Assembly: GCA_019828565.1 (NCBI GenBank)
Contig: JAHDYR010000061.1
Location: 1 to 46,357 of the forward strand
Direction: 5' to 3'
Length of the DNA: 46,357 nucleotides
Origin: Carpediemonas membranifera
Taxonomy: Eukaryota > Fornicata
Positions 36,742 through 46,357 of the stretch are shown here, piece by piece. The position numbers and the translations under genes were made by a program. Within the stretch, counting starts at the first letter, position 1. Each line of letters begins with the position of its first letter. The notes below the pieces were generated by a model. It was not told the DNA's origin, did no database searches, and was given only the letters and a program-made list of their open reading frames with translations.

Positions 36742-37125
36742 CGATTTTGCGATAAAAAAAGGGGCAGAGGGGAGGAAGCGACCCATAAGGCGTACCTATG
36801 GACCATTTCCTCCCCCCTGCCCGTTTGTTGAGTCTCAACTCTCAATTCGAATTTGTCCCTATGTTACTTTTTTCTAGCAGGATTTAAAGTTTGATACTGC
36901 GCATGCGTATTGCTTAGGTATAGCCAAGTACTACCATACCACTTTGAAGATCCAGCTCCGGCTCATCGTCGAGTTCATTTTTTCTTGCAACCGTAGATTA
37001 TCTAGGGTTTTTAGGCCCTAGATTATCTAGAAAAAATCGTAGATTATCTACCGACTTTCACAGTATGTTTGAGCAGCTCTGTAGCAGACTGCTCATCGAC
37101 GCCATATCCATTGACTCTGAATCTT
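36742..37125. other. Intergenic region with hairpin and TAGATTATCTA cluster
   Basis: GGGGCAGAGGGGAGGAA (36761-36777) pairs with TTCCTCCCCCCTGCCC (36807-36822), with CCATA/TATGG inside. Three TAGATTATCTA copies lie at 36994, 37019 and 37040. No gene. Confidence 0.6.
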
Positions 37126-38055
37126 TTATTTCTCCATCTGCGAGTTAAGCCAGGCCACTGCCTTTCCCGTCAAATATACCTTACGTGTGTCGTGCGCCTT
37201 CTTTGTTGCTCTTGCGGCTGAAGCATCAACAGTGGCCTGCTTCAACAAATCTCGGCAGCTAGACTTCGGCGTCTTGGTGCCACGTCGCGTGCAGGCCCAC
37301 TCTCTATCGTCCACGGACCCACCGCACACAACGCATGACCCTGCTAATACGATCGGTGGCTTCTCCTTCAGCTTCTGTCGAAGCAGATCGCACATCGCGG
37401 TCTTGACGACGCGTCGAGATAATTCATCCGTGCGCAGGGTACTAACAGGCTCAACCAAGAGCTCTGTCTGAGTAGACGCCTCCTCTAGGTCTCGCACAGT
37501 CTGAGTCTCTGCATGCTCACCCTGTGGCGAAAACTGCTGGCATTTTCCCACCATCCTCGGCTTATCAGGATCAGGACCCAGCGCAGTCATGTAAACAGGC
37601 ACCTCAACCCGCTTCTCGACTATCTTGACAGGCTGGGAGCCCCTGCGGGAAGGGGCTTGCGGGTGAACTCGCGTCCTGGTCGGCCCCCCGTTCGCCTCGT
37701 TGTGCAGAGCCTCCATGAAGGCATTGAAGCCGTCATCACGGCCCACCTTCTGCGTCACAAACGACATGACGCATGTGACCGACATCTCAAAGGATGCAAA
37801 ATCGTCAGCACTGGAAACATCGCGATTGTGGCAGATTGAGTTTCGAGCTGCCAACAGCTCGCGTATATGTCTCTTATCAGCGTGGTGAAGATCAGGAACA
37901 CGATGTAGGATCGCTTGCAAAAGCATAGCCGGATCCATCTCGCCACCGTCACCACGGTACCTCGCGATGTACTCCTGCAGCTTCGGAATCATCCTCAGTA
38001 GCGCTTCAAACATCATGCTGGCGTATCCTGCTGAATCCTTCGCCCCAGAGCTCAT
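37126..38055 (-). CDS. HEPN-like (DZIP3-type) protein with CxxC module, F3
   Basis: A 309-residue intact paralogue of F2, clearly diverged. The HEPN-like half keeps LLQAILHRVPDLHHADKRHI and LLAARNSICHNRD, so Arg and His of Rx4H (R-N-S-I-C-H) are conserved although neighbours changed. The linker keeps ETQTV and STQTE. The C-terminal CVVCGGSVDDREWACTRRG...C module and final VAWLNSQMEK match F2. Conservation of the motif residues against a diverged background suggests past selection. It lies downstream of the SET-like gene S3 on the same strand. Confidence 0.7.
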   Translation of the reverse strand: MSSGAKDSAGYASMMFEALLRMIPKLQEYIARYRGDGGEMDPAMLLQAILHRVPDLHHADKRHIRELLAARNSICHNRDVSSADDFASFEMSVTCVMSFVTQKVGRDDGFNAFMEALHNEANGGPTRTRVHPQAPSRRGSQPVKIVEKRVEVPVYMTALGPDPDKPRMVGKCQQFSPQGEHAETQTVRDLEEASTQTELLVEPVSTLRTDELSRRVVKTAMCDLLRQKLKEKPPIVLAGSCVVCGGSVDDREWACTRRGTKTPKSSCRDLLKQATVDASAARATKKAHDTRKVYLTGKAVAWLNSQMEK

Positions 38056-38063
38056 ATCGGTTT

Positions 38064-38084
38064 CTTCAGAACGAAATTCTAAAG
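38064..38084 (-). promoter_or_regulatory. Inverted repeat before F3
   Basis: As before F1 and F2, with one changed base (CTTCAGAA). The spacing to the ATG is the same, 8 bp. Confidence 0.5.
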
Positions 38085-38315
38085 AAATGTTCGGTGGTAA
38101 GTGAGATCACTGCGCGTCTAGAGACAGCAGAAACGTAACCTACAGCCCATATTGATGTGGGCTGGGCGTTGCTTCAACTGATAAATGCCACATTTCTCTG
38201 TTTACATGGTAAGGTAACACGTGAGTGCTTTGTACTGGCATACTTAAAGGCAAGGTAAGGTTGGCGGACGTAGTATCACCCGTGGCGCTTGACCATCACT
38301 CAATCAGACAGATAT

Positions 38316-39022
38316 TTATTTCTTCGTGGATACCTTGTCGAAGAACTGCAATGCCAAGGTCAACTTGCCTTCCTTCGTTATCTCTTTGTCGGTCAGCAGT
38401 GTCTCGAAGTCAGCGACAACGAGAGGCCGGCAAGCAAAGGGGTCAGCCCAATAGTCATCTTCGTAGGCGACCGAGAGGAACTCAAACGGACGAATGTCAA
38501 CGCTTGCTTCATATACAATGACAGGCAAGACTGCATCCTCCACACAAACATGGCACAGAAGAGCACTGACATTGTGGTACTAAATAATTGGGGGAGAGGC
38601 ATGTTACAAACAGCAGAGTTGTCGTTCACCGTGTGGACTCCAAGCTTGCCCATCAGTGAAGACGCATCCATCGCGAACTTCGTCGTGCCAACGCGAGTGC
38701 AGTACGTGGGGTCATCCGGCTGGAAGTCGATCAGTCGGCCGCAGTACAGGCCGATGATGCTCTTCGCAGGGATTTCGGCACGAGACGCGATGCCCTTGCC
38801 AGCGGTGCCTCCGTATAGCGTGCGCTGATCAGTCATGTACAGCTGTACGCTCTTGGAGACACCGTTGGCCGCTATCGTGATGTCCCGGTCCAGGAACGAG
38901 CTACCCTCCTGCTTCCAGTCAATATCCTTCAAGTCTGCCGGTATTTTGTCAAACAGCAGCTCATAGTCATGACGAGACATGCTAGAACCCTCCGAGGGGA
39001 TTACGATCGTTTCTTCCGACAT
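38316..39022 (-). pseudogene. SET-like domain protein S3 (frameshift near 38580)
   Basis: From the ATG at 39022: an N-terminal extension, then GGTAGKGIASRAEIPAKSIIGLYCGRL, FAMDASSLMGKLGVHTVNDNSAVCN, where the frame shifts. The other frame continues NVSALLCHVCVEDAVLPVIVYEA and FLSVAYEDDYW, the SET closing region, and ends at 38316 with a Leu/Lys-rich tail unlike S1 and S2. A GT...AG stretch of 28 bp near the shift does not restore the frame if removed. Confidence 0.55.
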
Positions 39023-39539
39023 CGTTCTCAGAATTCGACCCGTTTATAAATCAATAATAAGCAAGCTAAGCTGCAGCTCAGGCACCCTCCATGCGCTCGT
39101 TCCCTGGCATCTTGGCCCGCGGCCTCTTCAGCGGCGTTTCGGCCCCTCTCGTAAATCGAGAGGTCTTCTTGATGTTGTTACTGTCTCTGTGCTCCCATTG
39201 CTTGCCAGTCTCATTGTAGTGTTAAGTTAGTGCCAAATGGTCTTTATTGCTGTTCGCTCGCATTAATACGGAAGAGAAAGAATGATGATGTTGATTAGCT
39301 TGCGGGGAAAGGCATTACCAAGCATTTGACGCGCACAACCTGCTTAATACTGCATAAACGCATCGCTGATCGCTTTCTCTTCTGTTCTTCAACGCCCAAG
39401 GAGCGGCTTCCAGGTCGGCAACCGTTGCCGACCTGGACCCGTGCAGTATATGCTTTTTCGGCCAACCGACGAAGTCAAGCTTGGCCAAGACACATACTGT
39501 GTACACGGACCCTGGCAGGCTAGTTACGCTGCTCAGACT
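39023..39539. promoter_or_regulatory. Region between S3 and H3, shared with the 1.1-kb repeats
   Basis: 39320-39534 is about 95 percent the same as 42075-42295 and its tandem copies, including structured site g. Similarity stops within a few bases of the H3 start codon at 39540. In the tandem repeats the same block ends beside the stop codon of the acidic gene instead, so it is not tied to one gene. Confidence 0.7.
39410..39469 (+). other. 27-bp palindrome + core + hairpin site (copy g)
   Basis: Perfect 13-bp arms (CCAGGTCGGCAAC and complement) around one base at 39410-39436, then GTGCAGTATATG (T to A change in the core) and TCGG CCAA CCGA (39458-39469). Confidence 0.85.
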
Positions 39540-40451
39540 ATGTCTGGAGACGTTCGGCTGGGCTCTGCACGGATGGAAATGAACACTATCACGTCAAGCA
39601 CCCAACAGCAAGAGACAACGGCTTTTAAGGAAGCTTTTGAGCTCTTTATGGACAAGTACTCGCTATTCACAATCAGTAGGCTTAACGATGGCGAGAATAA
39701 CGGTAACACAGCCAAAATCAGGGCCGATGTCCGCAGCTCGTTCTTTTCCGCTTGGCTATGCACTCAGTGTGGCAGTAAGTGGATGATGGAGAGAACGAAC
39801 AGCCTTCTTGTGTCGTTCTCGGGCTCTGTGGCAGTCGACATTCAGACGACAGTCTTCGCAGGTTTCGGTGCTGGTGATCCGTCGTCAATGTCGATCGACA
39901 CCACCCTCGCACTGCTCAAAGACGTGCAGGACTTGGTTGTTTGGTGTGACATTGCTGCTAAGGTGAGGCGCATGAGACTACCGAGCGACAAGGTCAGGAA
40001 GGCGTGCATTACCATCGCACCGACGAGTGTGGCCAAGAGGGCTTACGCAATCGTCAGCCATCCTACTGCTTTCACGGTCTGGTGGGAGCACTATGCCCTT
40101 CGCAAGATTTCTCCTGAAGTCTTCAAGGACTTTATTGACTGGGCCAACTTTACGAGCACAGCCGATCTCGTCACTGGAGAGGTGACTGCTGTCCAGCTCA
40201 CTGACACTGTGATACACTATGCCATAGACTCTATCTCCAAGTTTGAGTCCGGCTATCACCTCACCAAGTGGGAGGAGCCGTGGGTGACCAGAACTTGGCA
40301 TAAACCGTGCGAGGCGACTGCAGACGCCAAACAAAACAATCTGGTCGAAAACAAAACTACTCGCAGCTGGTATTGTCCGCAGCCTTCGCCTCAGGCTCGA
40401 AAGCTGTTGGAGCAGTTTACCCGTAGCTCCTTTACTCGGTTTGGTAAGTAA
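39540..40451 (+). CDS. Chromo-like domain protein H3
   Basis: About 303 residues from the ATG at 39540. An earlier in-frame ATG at 39441 lies in the block shared with non-coding repeats and is less likely. The central part resembles H1 and H2 (AFTVWWEHYALRKISPEVFKDFI). The chromo-like region reads VQLTDTVIHYAIDSISKFESGYHLTKWEEPWVTRTWHKP; unlike H1 and H2 it keeps a Trp in the TWxP block. The tail is longer and has no zinc motif. Its stop is 24 bp from that of the convergent E3 gene. Confidence 0.6.
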   Translation: MSGDVRLGSARMEMNTITSSTQQQETTAFKEAFELFMDKYSLFTISRLNDGENNGNTAKIRADVRSSFFSAWLCTQCGSKWMMERTNSLLVSFSGSVAVDIQTTVFAGFGAGDPSSMSIDTTLALLKDVQDLVVWCDIAAKVRRMRLPSDKVRKACITIAPTSVAKRAYAIVSHPTAFTVWWEHYALRKISPEVFKDFIDWANFTSTADLVTGEVTAVQLTDTVIHYAIDSISKFESGYHLTKWEEPWVTRTWHKPCEATADAKQNNLVENKTTRSWYCPQPSPQARKLLEQFTRSSFTRFGK

Positions 40452-40475
40452 CACTGATAAATCAATGGATATAGT

Positions 40476-41756
40476 TTACTCGTCAGGCTCTTCGACCTGA
40501 GGAACTGCCCCAGTTGAGACAACTTCCTCATCAGCTGTTCCAATCGCCTTATAAATGACAACTCTTCTGTCATCGCCCTCAAACTTCTTCTGGATGAGCG
40601 TGGTGAGGGACGAGTCATCCTCGGCAGGGGTGTCAAGCAAAAGATTCTTCAGACCAACATCCATGACAACGTTGGTGTAAGCGATGGTGTCAGGCAGACA
40701 GTGGCTCGAGAGCAGGTCCCAGAAGAGATTGGGGAAGAGAATCATGTATCTCACCACGAGAATATAGTGTCGCGTGACGGTCCCAGGGTCGATGAACAAC
40801 ATCGTTGCCATGGAGTCACAAATCGACTTGACCATGCCGGCGTACGTCGCCCTGTAATTCCACACCTTCCGAGTTCCATCGATAAGTTCTCTGGTGGGTC
40901 GCATCAAGGCCTCGCTAACCCTAGCCTGCAGTACCTCCAGCTGCTCGGTCGGGACGATGCAGTCGTCGATGGCCACACCGTCATTCTCCAGCTCATTGTA
41001 GAGCTCCATCTGATATGCCACCCATGCGATGTTGCAGATGCGCTCGACACTCTGGACCCTCTCATTCCGAATGACCGACTTCAGGTCCGACTTGGATATA
41101 AACTTCAGCTCCCTGGCGCCGGCTGCCTCAAGCTTGGTGGAACTAGCCCACGAGCTTAGGAACTGCTCCACATCAATCTCACTGGTAAGGAAAGGAAGCT
41201 TGCGCTTCGGCGCCTTGGCGCGGGCAGTGGGAGTGATGGCGGATGCGGATGCACCAGTGTCGGCGATGGCCACAGACGAGCTACCAACAGAGCCAGAAGA
41301 AGCTGACTCGGCGAGGGACATGGAAGGGACAGCCGAGCGGGTGCCAGAGCACGGGTCATCCGCTGAAAGCTGTCTGGCAGCAGAACCGGTGGGAGATGGG
41401 CCGGCGAGGGATGTAGCGGCGTCGCCAGCTGCGCGCCTGGCTGCGCGCAGGGCTCGGTCTGAAGGCTTGGCAGGAGAACTAGAATCGACTTGCTCTGCGC
41501 AATCGGCGGAGCGAAAGCGCTTTTCAGCAGGTTGCGGAGCTGCCTTGCGCACAATGAGCTCTTCGCGTACCGCTAACACGTTAGAATCTGGAACAAGCTC
41601 AAGAGCGGCGCGGAAGAGCTCCTCGGCACGTCCACGGGCGGAATCGTTGAAACGGTTGACAACGAGAACCGATTTCTCAGATAAATTGTCCCGTCGCATA
41701 CGATACGACGTACCAGTGAGGCAGTGAAGCTCCTGAAGCATGTAATTGCTTTCCAT
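40476..41756 (-). CDS. E-family protein E3, function unknown
   Basis: A 426-residue protein. The N-terminal 90 residues have basic/hydrophobic helices. Residues 90-190 are Ala/Ser/Pro-rich and disordered, with a basic KAPKRK stretch. From about 200 on, helices match E1 and E2: VEQFLSSWAS, ICNIAWVAYQMELYNELEND (compare LIWVCHQLALYDVSKED in E1), YAGMVKSICDSM, YMILFPNLFWDLLSSHCLP and a late VVMDVGLK. The IWVCHQLALYD/IAWVAYQMELYN pair is the clearest link to E1. No catalytic pattern is seen. Confidence 0.6.
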   Translation of the reverse strand: MESNYMLQELHCLTGTSYRMRRDNLSEKSVLVVNRFNDSARGRAEELFRAALELVPDSNVLAVREELIVRKAAPQPAEKRFRSADCAEQVDSSSPAKPSDRALRAARRAAGDAATSLAGPSPTGSAARQLSADDPCSGTRSAVPSMSLAESASSGSVGSSSVAIADTGASASAITPTARAKAPKRKLPFLTSEIDVEQFLSSWASSTKLEAAGARELKFISKSDLKSVIRNERVQSVERICNIAWVAYQMELYNELENDGVAIDDCIVPTEQLEVLQARVSEALMRPTRELIDGTRKVWNYRATYAGMVKSICDSMATMLFIDPGTVTRHYILVVRYMILFPNLFWDLLSSHCLPDTIAYTNVVMDVGLKNLLLDTPAEDDSSLTTLIQKKFEGDDRRVVIYKAIGTADEEVVSTGAVPQVEEPDE

Positions 41757-41879
41757 GTCGATTCCAGCAATGCGCGAAGAACAAGAACCTTGGGAACAAC
41801 CATGGGAGCACCAGACGTACTGTTTACGAAGGCAGATGGTAGGCCAGGGTCCCCGGTCGATTCACCATGGCCTCTTCAG
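41757..41879. other. Upstream flank of E3
   Basis: Short unique stretch before the first tandem unit. CCTCTTCAGCG at 41870 also occurs near 39120 (GCCTCTTCAGCGG). No gene. Confidence 0.3.
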
Positions 41880-42165
41880 CGTCCTCTCCCTCATAAATCT
41901 GAATCATCTTCTTGTCTTGCTCCCGATGTTGTCATTGCTGTTTTCGTGTCCACAAGCATTCCAGTCTCATTATAATGTTTATTCAGTACCAAATCATCCT
42001 TTAGTGACGGGCATTCTCATCTGCATTGCCGAGAAAAAGAGTTGATGTTGATTAGATGGTGACGAATGCATTACCGGACATTTGACGCGCACAACCTGCT
42101 TAATACTGCATAAAAGCATCGCTGATCGCTTTCTCTTCTGTTCTTCAACGCCCAAGGAGCGGCTT

Positions 42166-42225
42166 CCAGGTCGGCAACGGTTGCCGACCTGGACCCGTGC
42201 AGTTTATGCTTTTTCGGCCAACCGA
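42166..42225 (+). other. 27-bp palindrome + core + hairpin site (copy h1, repeated in each unit)
   Basis: Palindrome at 42166-42192, GTGCAGTTTATG, then TCGG CCAA CCGA. Copies of the palindrome lie at 43262-43288, 44358-44384 and 45455-45481. The central base is G here and C in copy g. Confidence 0.9.
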
Positions 42226-42323
42226 CGAAGTCAAGCTTAGCCAAGACACATACTGTGTACACGGACCCTGGCAGGCTAGTTACGCCGCTCAGCCTCTGCA
42301 TCCAGTTGATAATCACTCGCCAT

Positions 42324-42880
42324 TTACTTCTGGTGCTTTTCCTGCTCTCTCTTCTCCATCACGTCGTCATACTCGGCCCTCGTCAGCCTCACAGTTGTCA
42401 TCCCGGCATCACGGATGTGCTCAAAGGCCTCAACGGGCAGCTTCGGCATCCCGTCCTCGCTGTCGCTGCTGCTGCCCAAGTCTGACTCGCTCTCGTGATA
42501 GCGGCGAAGGCGAATGCGTCTGCTGGGCTCCCTGGTCTTCATAGCGTCATAGAGCGGAGCGAGCCCACTTCCATTGGCCCCGCTACGGACACCCTCATCG
42601 GTATCTCTCTCAGACATATCACACTCAACCTGTTGTGACTGAACAAATGACAGGTTGTCGACGAGGCTATCCTCGGCATCGCTGTCTGAACTCTCCTCAT
42701 CCTCCCACTCTCCTTCCAGCATCTCCAACCCGGCCTCATCGTCAAACTCGCCCTCCACTGCGGTCTCCGGCATCTCTGCCTCGCCAGCTGTCTCGTCAAA
42801 CAGCGCCTCATCGTCAGACTCACCCTCCCCGTGTCGACCCCATCGGGATTACGCTGGTCGTGGAGCTGGACCATCCTCAT
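42324..42880 (-). pseudogene. Acidic protein gene G1 (frameshifted copy)
   Basis: Same as the intact gene at 44516-45073 but one C short in a run near 42828, so the first 18 codons are out of frame. The rest is open from an internal Met (MPETAVEGEF). Confidence 0.6.
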
Positions 42881-43419
42881 CCTGAGCTTTTTTGTAAAGC
42901 CACCAGGTCGGCAGAGCTTAAGGTAATCCTGGCGCCCTCATCCTGGCGCCTCATCCCTGGCGCCGTCATCCCTGGCGTCCTCTCCCTCATAAATCTGAAT
43001 CATCTTCTTGTCTTGCTCCCGATGTTGTCATTGCTGTTTTCGTGTCCACAAGCATTCCAGTCTCATTATAATGTTTATTCAGTACCAAATCATCCTTTAG
43101 TGACGGGCATTCTCATCTGCATTGCCGAGAAAAAGAGTTGATGTTGATTAGATGGTGACGAATGCATTACCGGACATTTGACGCGCACAACCTGCTTAAT
43201 ACTGCATAAAAGCATCGCTGATCGCTTTCTCTTCTGTTCTTCAACGCCCAAGGAGCGGCTTCCAGGTCGGCAACGGTTGCCGACCTGGACCCGTGCAGTT
43301 TATGCTTTTTCGGCCAACCGACGAAGTCAAGCTTGGCCAAGACACATACTGTGTACACGGACCCTGGCAGGCTAGTTACGCCGCTCAGCCTCTGCATCCA
43401 GTTGATAATCACTCGCCAT

Positions 43420-43976
43420 TTACTTCTGGTGCTTTTCCTGCTCTCTCTTCTCCATCACGTCGTCATACTCGGCCCTCGTCAGCCTCACAGTTGTCATCCC
43501 GGCATCACGGATGTGCTCAAAGGCCTCAACGGGCAGCTTCGGCATCCCGTCCTCGCTGTCGCTGCTGCTGCCCAAGTCTGACTCGCTCTCGTGATAGCGG
43601 CGAAGGCGAATGCGTCTGCTGGGCTCCCTGGTCTTCATAGCGTCATAGAGCGGAGCGAGCCCACTTCCATTGGCCCCGCTACGGACACCCTCATCGGTAT
43701 CTCTCTCAGACATATCACACTCAACCTGTTGTGACTGAACAAATGACAGGTTGTCGACGAGGCTATCCTCGGCATCGCTGTCTGAACTCTCCTCATCCTC
43801 CCACTCTCCTTCCAGCATCTCCAACCCGGCCTCATCGTCAAACTCGCCCTCCACTGCGGTCTCCGGCATCTCTGCCTCGCCAGCTGTCTCGTCAAACAGC
43901 GCCTCATCGTCAGACTCACCCTCCCCGTGTCGACCCCATCGGGATTACGCTGGTCGTGGAGCTGGACCATCCTCAT
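43420..43976 (-). pseudogene. Acidic protein gene G2 (frameshifted copy)
   Basis: Carries the same one-base shortening as G1 near 43924. A 149-residue product from an internal Met is still possible. Confidence 0.6.
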
Positions 43977-44515
43977 CCTGAGCTTTTTGTAAAGCCACCA
44001 GGTCGGCAGAGCTTAAGGTAATCCTGGCGCCCTCATCCTGGCGCCTCATCCCTGGCGCCGTCATCCCTGGCGTCCTCTCCCTCATAAATCTGAATCATCT
44101 TCTTGTCTTGCTCCCGATGTTGTCATTGCTGTTTTCGTGTCCACAAGCATTCCAGTCTCATTATAATGTTTATTCAGTACCAAATCATCCTTTAGTGACG
44201 GGAATTCTCATCTGCATTGCCGAGAAAAAGAGTTGATGTTGATTAGATGGTGACGAATGCATTACCGGACATTTGACGCGCACAACCTGCTTAATACTGC
44301 ATAAAAAGCATCGCTGATCGCTTTCTCTTCTGTTCTTCAACGCCCAAGGAGCGGCTTCCAGGTCGGCAACGGTTGCCGACCTGGACCCGTGCAGTTTATG
44401 CTTTTTCGGCCAACCGACGAAGTCAAGCTTGGCCAAGACACATACTGTGTACACGGACCCTGGCAGGCTAGTTACGCCGCTCAGCCTCTGCATCCAGTTG
44501 ATAATCACTCGCCAT

Positions 44516-45073
44516 TTACTTCTGGTGCTTTTCCTGCTCTCTCTTCTCCATCACGTCGTCATACTCGGCCCTCGTCAGCCTCACAGTTGTCATCCCGGCA
44601 TCACGGATGTGCTCAAAGGCCTCAACGGGCAGCTTCGGCATCCCGTCCTCGCTGTCGCTGCTGCTGCCCAAGTCTGACTCGCTCTCGTGATAGCGGCGAA
44701 GGCGAATGCGTCTGCTGGGCTCCCTGGTCTTCATAGCGTCATAGAGCGGAGCGAGCCCACTTCCATTGGCCCCGCTACGGACACCCTCATCGGTATCTCT
44801 CTCAGACATATCACACTCAACCTGTTGTGACTGAACAAATGACAGGTTGTCGACGAGGCTATCCTCGGCATCGCTGTCTGAACTCTCCTCATCCTCCCAC
44901 TCTCCTTCCAGCATCTCCAACCCGGCCTCATCGTCAAACTCGCCCTCCACTGCGGTCTCCGGCATCTCTGCCTCGCCAGCTGTCTCGTCAAACAGCGCCT
45001 CATCGTCAGACTCACCCTCCCCCGTGTCGACCCCATCGGGATTACGCTGGTCGTGGAGCTGGACCATCCTCAT
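44516..45073 (-). CDS. Acidic protein gene G3 (intact)
   Basis: A 185-residue protein, function unknown. The first 110 residues are strongly acidic (GEGESDDEALFDE, EGEWEDEESSDSDAEDSL). They are followed by a Ser/Asp stretch, an Arg-rich patch SRRIRLRRYHESESD, another SSSDSEDG acidic patch and a C-terminal helix ending EKREQEKHQK. There is no domain, Cys pattern or membrane segment. Such composition suits a nuclear or chromatin-associated protein, but that is only inference. It is the only one of four tandem copies open from the first ATG. The stop lies just beyond the block shared with the upstream region of H3. Confidence 0.55.
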   Translation of the reverse strand: MRMVQLHDQRNPDGVDTGEGESDDEALFDETAGEAEMPETAVEGEFDDEAGLEMLEGEWEDEESSDSDAEDSLVDNLSFVQSQQVECDMSERDTDEGVRSGANGSGLAPLYDAMKTREPSRRIRLRRYHESESDLGSSSDSEDGMPKLPVEAFEHIRDAGMTTVRLTRAEYDDVMEKREQEKHQK

Positions 45074-45612
45074 CCTGAGCTTTTTGTAAAGCCACCAGGT
45101 CGGCAGAGCTTAAGGTAATCCTGGCGCCCTCATCCTGGCGCCTCATCCCTGGCGCCGTCATCCCTGGCGTCCTCTCCCTCATAAATCTGAATCATCTTCT
45201 TGTCTTGCTCCCCGATGTTGTCATTGCTGTTTTCGTGTCCACAAGCATTCCAGTCTCATTATAATGTTTATTCAGTACCAAATCATCCTTTAGTGACGGG
45301 CATTCTCATCTGCATTGCCGAGAAAAAGAGTTGATGTTGATTAGATGGTGACGAATGCATTACCGGACATTTGACGCGCACAACCTGCTTAATACTGCAT
45401 AAAAGCATCGCTGATCGCTTTCTCTTCTGTTCTTCAACGCCCAAGGAGCGGCTTCCAGGTCGGCAACGGTTGCCGACCTGGACCCGTGCAGTTTATGCTT
45501 TTTCGGCCAACCGACGAAGTCAAGCTTGGCCAAGACACATACTGTGTACACGGACCCTGGCAGGCTAGTTACGCCGCTCAGCCTCTGCATCCAGTTGATA
45601 ATCACTCGCCAT

Positions 45613-46171
45613 TTACTTCTGGTGCTTTTCCTGCTCTCTCTTCTCCATCACGTCGTCATACTCGGCCCTCGTCAGCCTCACAGTTGTCATCCCGGCATCA
45701 CGGATGTGCTCAAAGGCCTCAATGGGCAGCTTCGGCATCCCGTCCTCGCTGTCGCTGCTGCTGCCCAAGTCTGACTCGCTCTCGTGATAGCGGCGAAGGC
45801 GAATGCGTCTGCTGGGCTCCCTGGTCTTCATAGCGTCATAGAGCGGAGCGAGCCCACTTCCATTGGCCCCGCTACGGACACCCCTCATCGGTATCTCTCT
45901 CAGACATATCACACTCAACCTGTTGTGACTGAACAAATGACAGGTTGTCGACGAGGCTATCCTCGGCATCGCTGTCTGAACTCTCCTCATCCTCCCACTC
46001 TCCTTCCAGCATCTCCAACCCGGCCTCATCGTCAAACTCGCCCCTCCACTGCGGTCTCCGGCATCTCTGCCTCGCCAGCTGTCTCGTCAAACAGCGCCTC
46101 ATCGTCAGACTCACCCTCCCCGTGTCGACCCCATCGGGATTACGCTGGTCGTGGAGCTGGACCATCCTCAT
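45613..46171 (-). pseudogene. Acidic protein gene G4 (three indels)
   Basis: Has the C-run shortening of G1 and G2 plus extra C near 46041 and 45882, so the frame is broken in three places. All are homopolymer changes relative to G3. Confidence 0.6.
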
Positions 46172-46357
46172 CCTGAGCTTTTTGTAAAGCCACCAGGTCG
46201 GCAGAGCTTAAGGTAATCCTGGCGCCCTCATCCTGGCGCCTCATCCCTGGCGCCGTCATCCCTGGCGTCCTCTCCCTCATAAATCTGAATCATCTTCTTG
46301 TCTTGCTCCCGATGTTGTCATTGCTGTTTTCGTGTCCACAAGCATTCCAGTCTCATT

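Larger units (their letters stand above)
41880..46357. repeat. Tandem array of four ~1,096-bp units
   Basis: Unit starts (CGTCCTCTCCCTCATAAATC) fall at 41880, 42976, 44071, 45168 and 46266, so the fifth unit is cut by the window end. Units are about 99 percent identical. Each holds the structured site, the acidic gene on the minus strand, and four 14-bp satellite units at its end. Differences are mostly one-base indels in C or T runs. Confidence 0.95.

Noticed and set aside
38556-38590. 28-bp GT...AG stretch in S3 as an intron
   Set aside because: Removing it does not join the two SET-like frames, and it is very short; a simple frameshift fits better.
39441-39539. N-terminal extension of H3 to the ATG at 39441
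   Set aside because: The same DNA is present in the 1.1-kb repeats, where it is not joined to a gene; similarity stops at the ATG at 39540.
1-46357. tRNA, rRNA or riboswitch genes
   Set aside because: No cloverleaf, rRNA core motif or riboswitch-like structure was recognised on reading.

Overview
This is eukaryotic nuclear DNA, but I cannot name the species. The genes have no ribosome-binding sites or operons. One gene shows a GT-AG intron-like interruption, and AATAAA and TATAAAAG signals are present. Fragments of a Ty3/gypsy element and possibly of a LINE lie at about 6.6-7.7 kb, along with mini- and microsatellites and foldback/MITE-like elements. The encoded domains (OTU-like, SET-like, chromo-like, DZIP3-type HEPN-like, treble-clef zinc fingers) are those of eukaryotic chromatin and ubiquitin biology. 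There are no tRNA, rRNA or CRISPR features. The long open frames without introns, the extreme compactness (41-74 bp between divergent start codons) and the repeated, rearranged copies look like a large mobile element or virus-like element, not a normal host gene neighbourhood.

Layout. 0.2-1.1 kb: fragment of an 'E-family' gene and a 332-bp MITE candidate. 1.2-5.7 kb: an OTU-like gene and pieces of other modules, forming a permuted, internally deleted, inverted copy of 13.2-20.9 kb. 5.7-8.4 kb: decayed retroelements. 8.4-14.7 kb: cassette 1, made of a small FIDSR-motif protein (+), a zinc-finger protein (-), an 851-aa transposase-like protein (+) and an OTU-like gene (-). 16.3-20.5 kb: cassette 2, with diverged copies of the small protein, zinc-finger protein and 850-aa protein in the same order and orientation. 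21.0-23.7 kb: chromo-like (+), SET-like (-) and E-family (+) genes. 24.0-25.5 kb: satellites. 26.07-36.74 kb: two ~780-bp direct repeats enclosing a large inverted repeat (arms about 27.0-29.9 and 32.2-35.3 kb) that carries HEPN-like and chromo-like genes, around a unique centre with an E-family and a SET-like gene; a possible tyrosine-recombinase gene lies beside the right direct repeat. 37.1-41.8 kb: a third set (HEPN-like, SET-like, chromo-like, E-family). 41.9-46.4 kb: four tandem ~1,096-bp repeats, each with a copy of an acidic 185-aa gene.

The most unusual signal is a recurrent structured site between genes. A perfect palindrome of 14-27 bp is followed by the core GYGCASTTTATG and then a short hairpin whose stem sequence varies between copies while pairing is kept. 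Homology between repeated modules stops at these palindromes in at least two independent cases, so they behave like module junctions. Modules bounded by structured sites, with a possible tyrosine recombinase and a transposase-like protein nearby, suggest an undescribed modular mobile element of eukaryotes. That is a hypothesis. Many copies carry one-base frameshifts, often in homopolymers, so either decay or assembly error must be considered throughout.
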